Origin: Stakelama flava
GTDB taxonomy: Bacteria; Pseudomonadota; Alphaproteobacteria; Sphingomonadales; Sphingomonadaceae
DNA: 64,000 nucleotides
NCBI RefSeq assembly: GCF_019351405.1
Contig: NZ_JAHWZX010000004.1
Location: forward strand, 1-64,000
Direction: 5' to 3'
The notes beneath the pieces were generated by a model. The model ran no database searches. It had not been told where the DNA came from and saw only the letters and a program-made list of their open reading frames with translations. The translations under genes and the position numbers were made by a program. Within the stretch, counting starts at the first letter, position 1, and each line of letters starts with the position of its first letter. Below, piece after piece: positions 34,592 through 43,729 of the stretch.

Positions 34592-36709
34592 TTAGAAATC
34601 TATGCGGGCAGTGACCCGGATATCGCGACCGGCGAGCGGCGCGTAATCCTTCAGGAAGGATGCGTGCCGACGCGCATTCACGTCGAAGATATTGTTTGCC
34701 GACAGCGAGAAGCTGAGCGGACGGTCGCTGCCCCAAGGGCGATAGTTCACCTGCGCATTGACCAGCGTGAAATCGTCGGTCGACGTTTCGAAGGCCGAAA
34801 TGCGCGTCTGTTCGAAGACATGCTCGACTTCGCCGCGCACATCGAACTTCTCCATGTTCACGCCCAGCCCGCCGAGCAGGCGAAGCGGGGGAATGCGCGG
34901 AGCCGGGCCGACATCCTCGATCGTCGCATGGACATAATCGGCCGTGCCGTCGGCAACGATCGCCGCGTCGCCGATCTTCGCCAGCGTGGCCGAACCCTGG
35001 ACTTCGAACCCGTAATAGCGGGCGTCCGCCTGCTGGAACTGATAGACGGGCAGGCCGTCCTCGATCGCACCGGTCTGGTCTTCGTAGATGAAGTTGGAAA
35101 ACCAAGTGTGATAGGCCGATGCTTCGAACGTGTAGCCGGGGCCGCTGCCATGCAGTATCGCCTCGACTCCCCACGATTTTTCAAGATTGAAATCCGGGTT
35201 GCCCACCTCGAACGCTTCGGTGCCGGCATGCGGACCGTTCGCGAACAGCTCTTCGGCCGCCGGCGCGCGTTCGGTGCGCGACAGGTTGATGCCGAAGCGC
35301 CAATTGTCCGTCAGGCCATAGGAAGCGCCCAGCGAGGCGGAAAACGCGTCGAACGACCGCTCTCCGTCAAAGAATTGCGGCTGTTCGGGCGTCGGCTTGC
35401 CTTCCAGAACCGTATTTTCATACCGCGCGCCGGCTTCCAGCTTCAACGGCCCGTAATCAAGCTGCTGCAGGGTGAACAGGCCGACCTGTTCGGTACTGTT
35501 CTTCGGAAGGAATGCCTCTTCGCCCTCGACATTGAAGTCGCGGATATAGAATTGCGCGCCGGTGACGCCGCTCCATGCCCCATGCTTCGCCTGGGTCAGG
35601 TCCAGACGGCCCTCCATGCCCTTATTGTAGAAGGCGGTGCCGATCTCGCCGTCTTCCTCCAGTTCGTAATGCCGGTAATTGGCATAGCCATAGCGAAGCG
35701 CGATCTTATCGAGCACGCCGCCGCCGGTATTGACCTCCACACGCGCATCGACGCGATTCTGCAGCAGGTCGAGCCGCGGCGCTTCCTGTTCTTCACCGGG
35801 TTCGGTGGCATATCGGATCGGAACGCCGTACAAGCTGTCATAATGGCTGTAGGACAGGCCGAAGCTGCCGCCATCGCCGATATACGCGATGCCAGCGCCG
35901 GCGGTCCATGTCTTCGACTGCGAATTGGGCAGCGTTCCCTTCACATTCGCATTGGCCGCGAAATCGATCGGCTCTTCCTCGTCCGGATCCTGCGGCAGGT
36001 CAGCCGATGCCAGTGCTTCACGGCGCAGATCGGGCGTCAGCGCATAGCCGCCAATGTCCAGATCGTCGGTCTTCAGATAGCTGCCGTCGGCATGGGCAAC
36101 CCAGTGACCGCCGATCGGAACGTCCACCGACCCTGCGAACGACCGCTCTTCCGCCGCCGAGCCATAGCTCGCCAGCGCACCGATATGGACCGGTTCGTTC
36201 GGGACGGCGCGCGGGATGCGGCTGTCGATGATATTGACGACGCCGCCGATCGCCGAAGAACCGTACAGCAGCGACTGCGGCCCGCGCAGCACTTCGATAC
36301 GATCGGCAAGCAGCGGATTGACCACGACCGCGTGATCAACCGAGGTATTCGAAACGTCGATTGAGCCAAGGCCGTCGGTCAATACGCGAACGCGTTCACC
36401 CTGAAGCCCGCGCAGAACCGGGCGCGATGCGCTGGGGCCGAACGACGTTGCCGAAACGCCCGGCGTCTTGGCCAGCGTTTCGCCGATCGAGGGACGCAGC
36501 GCCTGGGTCAGTTGCTCGCCCTGAAGCACCGCCACCCCGGACAGCATGTCCTGACGCGTGATGGGCAGCACGCCGGTCACGATGATATCGGTGCCTGGCT
36601 GGCTGTGATAGCTGTCTTGATCGGTCGCCGTCGTGTCCTGAGCGAACGCGGCGGCCGGCACCAGAAGCGCGGCGAGCGCGCAGCCGGCATGGAGATGAGA
36701 ACGCAACAT
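34592..36709 (-). CDS. TonB-dependent outer-membrane receptor, ZnuD-like
   Basis: The 705-residue precursor has a Sec signal ending AAAFAQ and a plug domain (PGVSATSFGPSASRPVLRGL, TSVDHAVVVNPLLADRIEVL, GPQSLLYGSSAIGGVVNIID). A 22-strand barrel follows, ending RHASFLKDYAPLAGRDIRV with terminal phenylalanine. The plug and last strand match the zinc receptor ZnuD family in my recollection. The loop near residue 245 is acidic (DPDEEEPID) rather than histidine-rich, so the metal could differ. I use the ATG at 36709, five bases after GGGG. One at 36712 is adjacent. Confidence 0.82.
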   Translation of the reverse strand: MLRSHLHAGCALAALLVPAAAFAQDTTATDQDSYHSQPGTDIIVTGVLPITRQDMLSGVAVLQGEQLTQALRPSIGETLAKTPGVSATSFGPSASRPVLRGLQGERVRVLTDGLGSIDVSNTSVDHAVVVNPLLADRIEVLRGPQSLLYGSSAIGGVVNIIDSRIPRAVPNEPVHIGALASYGSAAEERSFAGSVDVPIGGHWVAHADGSYLKTDDLDIGGYALTPDLRREALASADLPQDPDEEEPIDFAANANVKGTLPNSQSKTWTAGAGIAYIGDGGSFGLSYSHYDSLYGVPIRYATEPGEEQEAPRLDLLQNRVDARVEVNTGGGVLDKIALRYGYANYRHYELEEDGEIGTAFYNKGMEGRLDLTQAKHGAWSGVTGAQFYIRDFNVEGEEAFLPKNSTEQVGLFTLQQLDYGPLKLEAGARYENTVLEGKPTPEQPQFFDGERSFDAFSASLGASYGLTDNWRFGINLSRTERAPAAEELFANGPHAGTEAFEVGNPDFNLEKSWGVEAILHGSGPGYTFEASAYHTWFSNFIYEDQTGAIEDGLPVYQFQQADARYYGFEVQGSATLAKIGDAAIVADGTADYVHATIEDVGPAPRIPPLRLLGGLGVNMEKFDVRGEVEHVFEQTRISAFETSTDDFTLVNAQVNYRPWGSDRPLSFSLSANNIFDVNARRHASFLKDYAPLAGRDIRVTARIDF

Positions 36710-36759
36710 CATAACCCCTTTGATTCTTGCTGATCGCGGCATCGCTTAGCGCGGTTTGC

Positions 36760-36777
36760 GTAATGTGACAACATAAC
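36760..36777 (-). promoter_or_regulatory. Candidate Zur-type operator upstream of the ZnuD-like gene
   Basis: GTAATGT-GACA-ACATAAC is an inverted repeat with one mismatch. On the minus strand a TTGTCA lies within it, and TAAGCG is 17 bp downstream, so the repeat would overlap the -35 box of the receptor gene. AT-rich GTTAT..ATAAC-type palindromes are known for zinc regulators in related bacteria, but the match is approximate. Confidence 0.4.
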
Positions 36778-36871
36778 ATAACAATTTTCATTGTGCGTTG
36801 CGGTGATGCATCGGTAAGGCCTTGCCACGGGTTGGTGCTGGCCAGCGCTTCGATCATGAAGAGGAAAAAGC

Positions 36872-37885
36872 GTGCCCATTCTTGTTACCGGGGCGGCGGG
36901 GTTTATCGGCGCGCATGTCGCCCGCTTTTTGCTGGCGCGTGGCGAGCATGTGCTGGGGATCGACAATCTGAACGATTATTACCCTGTATCGCTGAAAAAG
37001 GATCGGCTCGACTGGATCGGCGAAGCGACGGGCGAGGGGCGGTTCGACTTCGTACAATGCGATTTCGCCGATGAAACCGCGCTGGATGAAGCGGTTTCGG
37101 GTCATGAGATCGACCGCATCGTCCATCTCGGCGCGCAGGCGGGCGTACGCTATTCGCTCGAAAATCCGCGCGCCTATGTCCGTTCGAATCTTGCAGGGCA
37201 CGTCAATATTCTCGAACTGGCGCGCACGCGATCTGCAATGCATCTCGTCTATGCCTCATCCTCCTCGGTCTATGGCGCCAATGCTTCGACCCCTTTTCGG
37301 GTGGAAGACCGGGTGGATCGCCCGGTATCGCTTTACGCCGCGACCAAAAGGTCGGATGAGTTGATGAGCGAAACCTATTCGTATCTCTATCGCATCGCGC
37401 AGACGGGGCTTCGCTTCTTCACCGTTTACGGACCCTGGGGCCGGCCCGACATGGCGCCATGGCTCTTCACCTCGGCGATCAGCGAGGGGCGGCCGATCAA
37501 AATCTTCAACGGCGGCGATATGCTGCGCGATTTCACCTATATCGACGATATCGTTGCAGGGGTGGTTGCCGCGCTCGATCATCCGCCCGCTGATGACGGC
37601 GCGGAAAAGGCGGGGGGCAGCCATGCGCCGCACCGACTCTACAATATCGGCAACAATCGCCCGGAAAAGCTGGAATATCTGATTTCCACCATCGAAGCGG
37701 CCGTCGGGCGCGAGGCAATTCGCGACTATCAGCCGATGCAACCGGGCGATGTGCCAGCCACCTTCGCCGATATCGGCGCGATCGAACGCGATCTGGGGTT
37801 TGCGCCGACCACGCCGCTGAATGTCGGTATGCCCCGTTTCGTCGACTGGTATCGCGACTATTCTCAAGGCAAGAATCAGGGTTGA
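36872..37885 (+). CDS. UDP-glucuronate 4-epimerase family protein
   Basis: The 337-residue short-chain dehydrogenase-type epimerase has the NAD motif TGAAGFIGAHVARFLL, the SSSSVYG stretch and the catalytic YAATKRSDELMS (Tyr-x3-Lys). The segment LRFFTVYGPWGRPDMAPWLF is typical of UDP-glucuronate epimerases (Cap1J/LspL type), which make UDP-galacturonate. It uses a GTG start with GAGGA upstream. It is divergent from the TonB receptor. UDP-glucuronate would come from Ugd at 3.4 kb. Confidence 0.85.
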   Translation: MPILVTGAAGFIGAHVARFLLARGEHVLGIDNLNDYYPVSLKKDRLDWIGEATGEGRFDFVQCDFADETALDEAVSGHEIDRIVHLGAQAGVRYSLENPRAYVRSNLAGHVNILELARTRSAMHLVYASSSSVYGANASTPFRVEDRVDRPVSLYAATKRSDELMSETYSYLYRIAQTGLRFFTVYGPWGRPDMAPWLFTSAISEGRPIKIFNGGDMLRDFTYIDDIVAGVVAALDHPPADDGAEKAGGSHAPHRLYNIGNNRPEKLEYLISTIEAAVGREAIRDYQPMQPGDVPATFADIGAIERDLGFAPTTPLNVGMPRFVDWYRDYSQGKNQG

Positions 37886-37992
37886 TTGGCAAGACACTGA
37901 AATAAAGGAACATCGCTGCCGCTCATCCTTTGTCGCATCACTGTCTGACGCCTGAGGCTATCCCCCAGGTCCATTAAAGGATGCGAGCGACG

Positions 37993-38751
37993 ATGCGACG
38001 GATTGCCGGGAATTTCTGGAATATTCGCGGCGATTACCGCATTGCGGGCATTCTGAACGTCGGCACGCAAATGTCGCTGGTGCGCCGGGCAAACGGCCGC
38101 TTCATACTGATCGACAGCTACGATGTCGGCGAAGAGGATCGCCGCGACCTGCTTTCGCTGACCGATGGCGGACATTCGATCGATGCCGTGCTGAATGTCC
38201 ATCCGTTTCACACGCTTCATTGCGGCGCGATCCATGCATTGCTGCCGCATGCACGCCTGATCGGTACGCGGCGCCATCGCGATCTGCTTCCCGACCTGCC
38301 CTGGGAAAGCGATGATATCGAAGCGGCGGCGGTACAGGACCAGTTTGCCGATCTGTTCGAGTTTTCGATTCCCGCCGGCGTCGATTTCATCAGCGCCGAT
38401 GAGCGGGTGCATGTCGGCTCGGTTCTGGTTCGGCATCGCGAGAGCGGCGTGGTGCATGTCGACGATACGCTGAACAGTTTCAACGCGCCGGGACCGTTCA
38501 AATCCCTGGTATCGCCGCGCCTTCGGTTTCACCCGATGCTGGCAAAGGCACTGGAACCACGTTCGGGCGCGGCGGATGCCTATACCGACTGGGCGCGCGA
38601 TCTTGTCGATCGCTGGGCTGAAACGCCGATAGTATGCGCCGCGCATTCGGCAGTGCGGATGCTTTCGCCCGGCGGATGGAAAAGCGAGATGCTGAACGCG
38701 CTGTCGGACGCATCGAAGACGCTCGACAGGCACCGCGAAACCCATGGCTGA
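37993..38751 (+). CDS. Metallo-beta-lactamase-like protein with degenerate metal motif
   Basis: The 252-residue protein shows the MBL-type flow (GNFWNIRGDYRIAGI, FILIDSYDVGEEDRRDLL) and then VLNVHPFHTLHCGAIHALLPHARLIGT where true MBL enzymes have HxHxDH. HVDDTLNSF and AAHSA follow at the later metal positions. Two metal ligands seem altered, so it may bind metal differently or not act as a hydrolase. It resembles the DUF4336 group. Starts at 37981 and 37993 are both possible, and neither has an ideal ribosome site. Confidence 0.55.
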   Translation: MRRIAGNFWNIRGDYRIAGILNVGTQMSLVRRANGRFILIDSYDVGEEDRRDLLSLTDGGHSIDAVLNVHPFHTLHCGAIHALLPHARLIGTRRHRDLLPDLPWESDDIEAAAVQDQFADLFEFSIPAGVDFISADERVHVGSVLVRHRESGVVHVDDTLNSFNAPGPFKSLVSPRLRFHPMLAKALEPRSGAADAYTDWARDLVDRWAETPIVCAAHSAVRMLSPGGWKSEMLNALSDASKTLDRHRETHG

Positions 38752-38793
38752 GGGACGCGTTCCGCTTCCTTCTTGCACATAAAGAGAGTTTTG

Positions 38794-40257
38794 ATGACAG
38801 ATGCGCAGGCCGATACCGCAAATTCGTTGCCGCAGAAGCCGGGCGCTTCGCAACCGCTGACATGCGATGTGGCGGTGATAGGGGCGGGCACAGCGGGTCT
38901 TGCCGCCGAACGCGCCGCGCGAGCCAATGGTGCGTCGACGTTACTGATCGATCCAGAATTTATCGGAACGCTGTGCGCAAATTACGGCTGCATGCCGTCG
39001 AAATTGCTGATCGCCGCGGCCAGGGCGCGCCATCAGGTCGATCAGGCGGGATTGTTTGGCATTGATGTCGGATCAGTGGCCGTCGATGACGCCGCGCTGC
39101 TGAATCGCGTACGAAGCGAGCGCGACCGGTTCGCTGCACTCACCCGCGATTCGATCGAAACGCTGCCCGATGGCATCTGTATTAAGAGCCACGCGCGCTT
39201 TACCGGCCCTGATACGCTTGTGTTGGACGACGGAAGGACTGTGAAGGCAGGGGCGATCGTAATCGCGACCGGATCGGGGGCGGCGCTGCCCGCGCCATTC
39301 GATATGCTGGGCGACCGGGCGCTCACCAATCGGTCGGTGTTCGAGATCGAGACGCTTCCCGACAGCCTTGGCGTCGTCGGTTCGGGGTCGATCGGTCTGG
39401 AGCTTGCCCAGGCATTTGCGCGGCTGGGGGTGAAGGTCACCCTGCTCGACAAGGCGGAGCGTATGGGGAATGTGCGCTGCGCGCGCGTTCATGGCGCGCT
39501 GCGCAAAATCATGGAGCGCGACATGGCGGTACATCTTGGCGTGGATGTCGATGCCGAATGCGCGCAGTCGGGTGTGCGCCTGACCTGGAGCGGAAAGGAA
39601 ACGGGAGAGGCGCTGGTCGATCGGGTATTGGTCGCGGTAGGGCGGCCTCCAACACTGGAGGGTCTCTGGCTCGAAAAAGCGGGCATCGCGTGTGACGATT
39701 CGGGCGTGCCCTGTCACGACCGCGCGACGATGCGCTGCGGCGACAGTGCCATTTTTCTTGCCGGTGATGTGGCAGCCGATTTTCCGCTGCTGCACGAAGC
39801 CTCTCACGATGGTGCGATTGCCGGGCGCAATGCGGCGGCGCTTCCGGCGGAAATCCGAACCGAACGCTATGTCAGCTTCGCTATCACCTTTACCGATCCG
39901 CCACTGGTGAGCATCGGCAAATCGGAAGAGCATGGCGCGGTCACCGGCACGACCAGTTTCGACGATCAGGGACGCGCCCGTGTCGAGGGCCGGGATGAAG
40001 GCGCGCTGACGCTGTACGCGGCCGCGCCGCACGGCACGCTCATCGGTGCCGACCTGATCGCGCCTGCGGGCGAGCATCTTGGCCATATCCTCGCCTGGGC
40101 GATCCAGCATAAGATGACCGCTACCCAGTTGCTGCAAATGCCATTTTATCATCCGACGATCGAGGAAGGGTTGAAAAAAGCTCTCCGAACGATTTGCGGC
40201 GCGACGCCCATCGCGTTGCCCACCGATCAGGACAGCGGCACCCCGTCTGGCGGCTGA
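38794..40257 (+). CDS. Pyridine nucleotide-disulfide oxidoreductase (dihydrolipoyl dehydrogenase-like)
   Basis: The 487-residue flavoprotein has the FAD motif VAVIGAGTAGLAAERAA, the redox-active disulfide CANYGCMPSK, the NAD motif LGVVGSGSIGLELAQAF and the C-terminal FYHPTIEEGLKKAL with the His/Glu pair. This is the layout of dihydrolipoyl dehydrogenase and mercuric reductase. There is no N-terminal metal-binding domain and no 2-oxoacid dehydrogenase gene nearby, so the substrate is open. The ATG at 38794 follows AGAGAG. It comes 42 bp after the MBL-like gene and may share its transcript. Confidence 0.85.
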   Translation: MTDAQADTANSLPQKPGASQPLTCDVAVIGAGTAGLAAERAARANGASTLLIDPEFIGTLCANYGCMPSKLLIAAARARHQVDQAGLFGIDVGSVAVDDAALLNRVRSERDRFAALTRDSIETLPDGICIKSHARFTGPDTLVLDDGRTVKAGAIVIATGSGAALPAPFDMLGDRALTNRSVFEIETLPDSLGVVGSGSIGLELAQAFARLGVKVTLLDKAERMGNVRCARVHGALRKIMERDMAVHLGVDVDAECAQSGVRLTWSGKETGEALVDRVLVAVGRPPTLEGLWLEKAGIACDDSGVPCHDRATMRCGDSAIFLAGDVAADFPLLHEASHDGAIAGRNAAALPAEIRTERYVSFAITFTDPPLVSIGKSEEHGAVTGTTSFDDQGRARVEGRDEGALTLYAAAPHGTLIGADLIAPAGEHLGHILAWAIQHKMTATQLLQMPFYHPTIEEGLKKALRTICGATPIALPTDQDSGTPSGG

Positions 40258-40569
40258 CGCCATTCCAGTTTTGAAACGGCGTCCGAGCGGCGCGTAAAGG
40301 CGCTGTTGCCGACAGGTGGCGATGCAGGGCACGGATTTTTTCGGGCCGAATAAAAAAATTTGCGGCGCCGTAACCGTTCGTTGCGCGGCCCGGAAAAAAA
40401 GAGCGTCCTGTTTTCCATCACTTAGGAAATTGCCAATGTCAGATGGCCGGGCGAATTGTCGGCTGACAACATTTTGTAACACTTCAACCCGCAGAAAACT
40501 GCGCTTCCTGTCCTATAATGCTGCCCGATGGGTCGCGCCCCGCGATCCACGTTTCAACGGAAGAGGGAC
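40258..40569. other. 312-bp intergenic region with possible chemoreceptor promoter
   Basis: No coding frame looks real here. TTGTC-ggct-GACAA (40456-40469) is a perfect 5-bp inverted repeat, and TATAAT (40514-40519) is a consensus -10 box 51 bp before the chemoreceptor start. A matching -35 sequence is not obvious at the usual spacing. Runs of A (around 40352 and 40393) are unusual for this GC-rich sequence. Confidence 0.4.
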
Positions 40570-41955
40570 ATGGACTGGTTCACCACGAAAGCGCCAATCA
40601 GGCAGAAGCTTCATATCGTCGTCTGGACGATGGTCGGGCTTGTCGGCGCCGGGGTTCTGGTCGCCGCGTTCCTGCCCTTGTATCTTGGTCTGCCGATCGG
40701 CGGTGCGGTGACGATCGCTGCCTGGTATCAGGGGATGCGATTTCGCGAAGCGATCACTGGACCCTATGTTACCACCGTGCAGCGTATGGAAGCGCTGGCC
40801 GCAGGCGACCTCGATTCACCTATCGCGTTCACCGATTATGAAGACTGTGTCGGGCGCATGACGAAGGCGATGTTCACCTTTCGCGAAACCGAAGCCAAAC
40901 AGCGCCGGAGCGTGGAGGAACAGGCGGCGGTGGTGCGCGAATTTTCGGCGCAGCTCGAACGAGTCGCCGATGGCGACCTGACGGCGGAGGTGACCGCCGA
41001 TCTGACGGGCGATTACGCGGTGCTGAAGGATAATTTCAACCATGCGCTCGTCAATCTGCGCGAGCTGCTTGGCCAGGTTCAGGGGACGGTCAGCGCGATC
41101 CGAACCGGTTCGCACGAAATCGCCCAGGCGTCGGAAGATCTGGCCCGCCGCACCGAAGCGAATGCTGCCAGCCTGGAAGAAACGTCCGCGGCGGTGACGG
41201 AGATGAACGATCGGTTGCGGATGATTTCGCAGGCCGCCGGGCGGACGGTCGAACGCGCCGACGGGGCGATCGGCACGGTCAATGGCGGCCGTGAAACCGC
41301 GGGTGATGCGGTTCAGGCGATGGAACGTGTGTCCGAAAGCGCCAAGGGCATCGACGATGTGATCGAGGGCCTCGACAAGATCGCGTTCCAGACGCGCGTG
41401 CTCGCGATGAATGCCGCTGTCGAAGCGGGACGCGCGGGCGAGGCGGGACGCGGTTTTGCGGTCGTCGCCGATCTGGTGTCCGCGCTCGCCATGCGCGCCG
41501 AGGAAGAGGCGGGGCGTGCGCGCGAGCAACTGACCGCCACGCAGACCGACATCGTCGCTGCGGTGGACATGGTGCACCGGGTCGACGGCGCGCTGAACAA
41601 TATTTCGTCCGATGTGAGCGAGGTTCATACGCTGCTGGAAGGAATGGCAAAGGACAATCAGGCGCAAGCCGGCGCGATCAACGAGATCACAACTGCGGTA
41701 AACGCGATGGACCAGTCGACTCAGCAGAATGCGGCCATGGTGGAGGAAACTTCCGCCGCCGCCCGCAATCTGGCCAATGAGGTGTCGCAGCTTGGCAATC
41801 AGGCGCAGCGGTTCCGTATCGATGCCAACACTCGTTCGGCGCAGGGATTTGCTCAGGCAAAGCCCGGCCGCGCGCCGGTTGCGACAATGCCCCCATCCGG
41901 CAGCGCCGCAGCATCGCGCGGAAAAGTCACGAGCGGGGAATGGGCCTCATTCTGA
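40570..41955 (+). CDS. Methyl-accepting chemotaxis protein without a periplasmic sensor
   Basis: The 461-residue protein has two adjacent N-terminal membrane helices (residues about 16-55) and a HAMP region (VQRMEALAAGDLDSPI). A second HAMP-like segment (LERVADGDLTAEV) follows, then a cytoplasmic signalling domain with tip sequence AFQTRVLAMNAAVEAGRAGEAGRGF. It lacks the ligand-binding periplasmic domain, so it would sense an internal or membrane signal. AGAGGG precedes the ATG closely. No che genes are adjacent. A CheR-binding pentapeptide is not present at the C-terminus (ends SGEWASF). Confidence 0.9.
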   Translation: MDWFTTKAPIRQKLHIVVWTMVGLVGAGVLVAAFLPLYLGLPIGGAVTIAAWYQGMRFREAITGPYVTTVQRMEALAAGDLDSPIAFTDYEDCVGRMTKAMFTFRETEAKQRRSVEEQAAVVREFSAQLERVADGDLTAEVTADLTGDYAVLKDNFNHALVNLRELLGQVQGTVSAIRTGSHEIAQASEDLARRTEANAASLEETSAAVTEMNDRLRMISQAAGRTVERADGAIGTVNGGRETAGDAVQAMERVSESAKGIDDVIEGLDKIAFQTRVLAMNAAVEAGRAGEAGRGFAVVADLVSALAMRAEEEAGRAREQLTATQTDIVAAVDMVHRVDGALNNISSDVSEVHTLLEGMAKDNQAQAGAINEITTAVNAMDQSTQQNAAMVEETSAAARNLANEVSQLGNQAQRFRIDANTRSAQGFAQAKPGRAPVATMPPSGSAAASRGKVTSGEWASF

Positions 41956-42085
41956 CGATAACGATATGGCGCGGGCGGCCAGACGCCGCCCCGCATCACA
42001 TGGTGCAGAAGCATGGCCAAAGCGGGCAAAGACGAATCGCAGCGCAATCCCGCATCAGCATCGCCAAAGGCCACCAAAGGGAAAT

Positions 42086-42162
42086 TGGTCGGGGAGAGAG
42101 GATTCGAACCTCCGGCCCCTGCCTCCCGAAGGCAGTGCTCTACCAGGCTGAGCTACTCCCCG
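42086..42162 (-). tRNA. tRNA-Pro (CGG anticodon)
   Basis: Read on the minus strand the gene folds into a cloverleaf with a 7-bp acceptor stem CGGGGAG/CTCCCCG. It has a D-arm with AGCCTGGTA, an anticodon stem CTGCC/GGCAG with loop TTCGGGA (anticodon CGG, proline), a 5-base variable loop, and a T-arm with GGTTCGAAT. The discriminator base is A and the 3' CCA is encoded. It stands between the chemoreceptor and the ferredoxin reductase genes. Confidence 0.96.
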
Positions 42163-42263
42163 ACGGAGTCCGGTTCGCAAATCGTCTCGGGAACGAACCG
42201 GCGTGAGCTTGGAGGCGCGCCTATACAAAGGGCGGGCGGGGTGTGCAAGCATTGTTGCGAACT

Positions 42264-43565
42264 TTATGGCTGGCGCGCTCCCAGAAGGTCGTCAAGGGTC
42301 GTGAACTTCTCCCGCGGGCTGCCGTCACGGGCATTGGCGACCTCTGCCGCGTCGATTTTCTGCCAGTCGCGAAACGTCACCACATCGATACCGCGCGACG
42401 CCAGCAGGGCATCGAGCGCGGGGCGGCCCTTGCGGTCCGCGCCAGTGCCGATGTCGGCGGCGACCGCGTCGATAATGGCATATCCGTCGGGGCGGTTTGT
42501 GCCGATCGTGCCACTTGGGCCTCGCCTTGCCCAACCAACCGCGTACAGGCCGGGCGCGATGCGGCCTTCGTCATTGGCGAACCGGCCCGCTTGTTCGTCA
42601 TAGGGCACGCCGGGTAGCGGCGGCGTGCGATAGCCGATGCAACTGACAACCAGTCCGGCGGGCAGGGTATAGGTCTCTCCCGTTCCCTCCAGCCGACCAT
42701 CGGGCGAAAGCCGGGTGCGTTCAACGACCACCCGTTCGACGCGCACATCGCCTTCGATTGCCACTGGCCGGGCGAAGAAATCGAAAACGATCCGCATCGG
42801 GCGCGATCTGTCGTCCGCTGTGGCGAATGCGCGCAGATGCTCGACCGATTTGCGCTGCCCCGGATCAAGCGTGGCATCTGCCGCAACCGGCGGCAGGTCG
42901 GCGGCATCGACGATGGGGCGGGCGCGTTCGAGCATGCCGAGTTCGCCCAGTTCCTTGGGCGTCATCGCGATCTGGTGCGGGCCGCGCCTGCCGAGCAGGG
43001 TGACGGTGGTGATACGCGCGTCGTGCAGCGCCTCCAGCGCATGGTTGACGATGTCGGAGCCGACGAACTCGCTGCGCGCCTTGGCAAGGACGCGCGCGAC
43101 GTCCAGCGCGACATTGCCGTTGCCGATGACGACCGCGTCCGGCCCGTGCAGCGGCGGTGCGAGATCGGCGAAATCGGGGTGACCGTTATACCAGCCGACG
43201 AACGCCGCCGATCCAACCACGCCGGGCAGGTCAGCGCCGGGAATGTCGAGCGCGCGGTCGGCCGACGCGCCGGTCGCCAGGATCACCGCGTCGTAAAGGT
43301 CGCGAAGCTCGTCGATCGCGATATCCGTGCCCACCGTGACATTTCCGACGAAGCGGACATTTTCGGTCAGCGCCGTCTTTTCATACCTGCGCGATACGCC
43401 CTTGATCGATTGATGATCGGGCGCGACCCCCGACCGGATCAGGCCGAACGGGACGGGCAGCCGGTCGATGACATCGACACGCACCGCCTCGCCGAACTGC
43501 TTCTGCGCTGCTTCGGCGGTGTAATAGCCGGCGGGGCCGGACCCGATGACTGCGATATGGCGCAT
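42264..43565 (-). CDS. Ferredoxin/adrenodoxin-NADP reductase-like flavoprotein
   Basis: The 433-residue protein belongs to the adrenodoxin reductase/FprA type. It has an FAD motif [17 protein letters not shown], the [19 protein letters not shown] block, the NADP motif [35 protein letters not shown], and the C-terminal [18 protein letters not shown]. It passes electrons between NADPH and a ferredoxin. The ATG at 43565 follows GGAGAG by seven bases. No ferredoxin or P450 gene is adjacent, so the partner is unknown. Confidence 0.9.
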   Translation of the reverse strand: MRHIAVIGSGPAGYYTAEAAQKQFGEAVRVDVIDRLPVPFGLIRSGVAPDHQSIKGVSRRYEKTALTENVRFVGNVTVGTDIAIDELRDLYDAVILATGASADRALDIPGADLPGVVGSAAFVGWYNGHPDFADLAPPLHGPDAVVIGNGNVALDVARVLAKARSEFVGSDIVNHALEALHDARITTVTLLGRRGPHQIAMTPKELGELGMLERARPIVDAADLPPVAADATLDPGQRKSVEHLRAFATADDRSRPMRIVFDFFARPVAIEGDVRVERVVVERTRLSPDGRLEGTGETYTLPAGLVVSCIGYRTPPLPGVPYDEQAGRFANDEGRIAPGLYAVGWARRGPSGTIGTNRPDGYAIIDAVAADIGTGADRKGRPALDALLASRGIDVVTFRDWQKIDAAEVANARDGSPREKFTTLDDLLGARQP

Positions 43566-43729
43566 CGTTTCGCTCTCCATGTTCTATCGCGCGATCCTAC
43601 TGCATGGCGCAGCGCTGCGCCAATGCCGCGTCGTTCACGCACCGTCAGGCTCCAGACCGAATTTTTTGTGAAGCGGTGCAGTGCGAGACCAGCTTCCAAC
43701 CGTGCGAAACGCCTGCTAGGCCCGCGCGC

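Noticed and set aside
36743..36871. Possible cobalamin or other riboswitch upstream of the TonB receptor
   Set aside because: The untranslated leader is too short and no conserved riboswitch core could be recognised.
42040..42260. Genomic island attachment site at the tRNA-Pro 3' end
   Set aside because: The tRNA is complete and no integrase or repeated tRNA end is seen nearby in the window.
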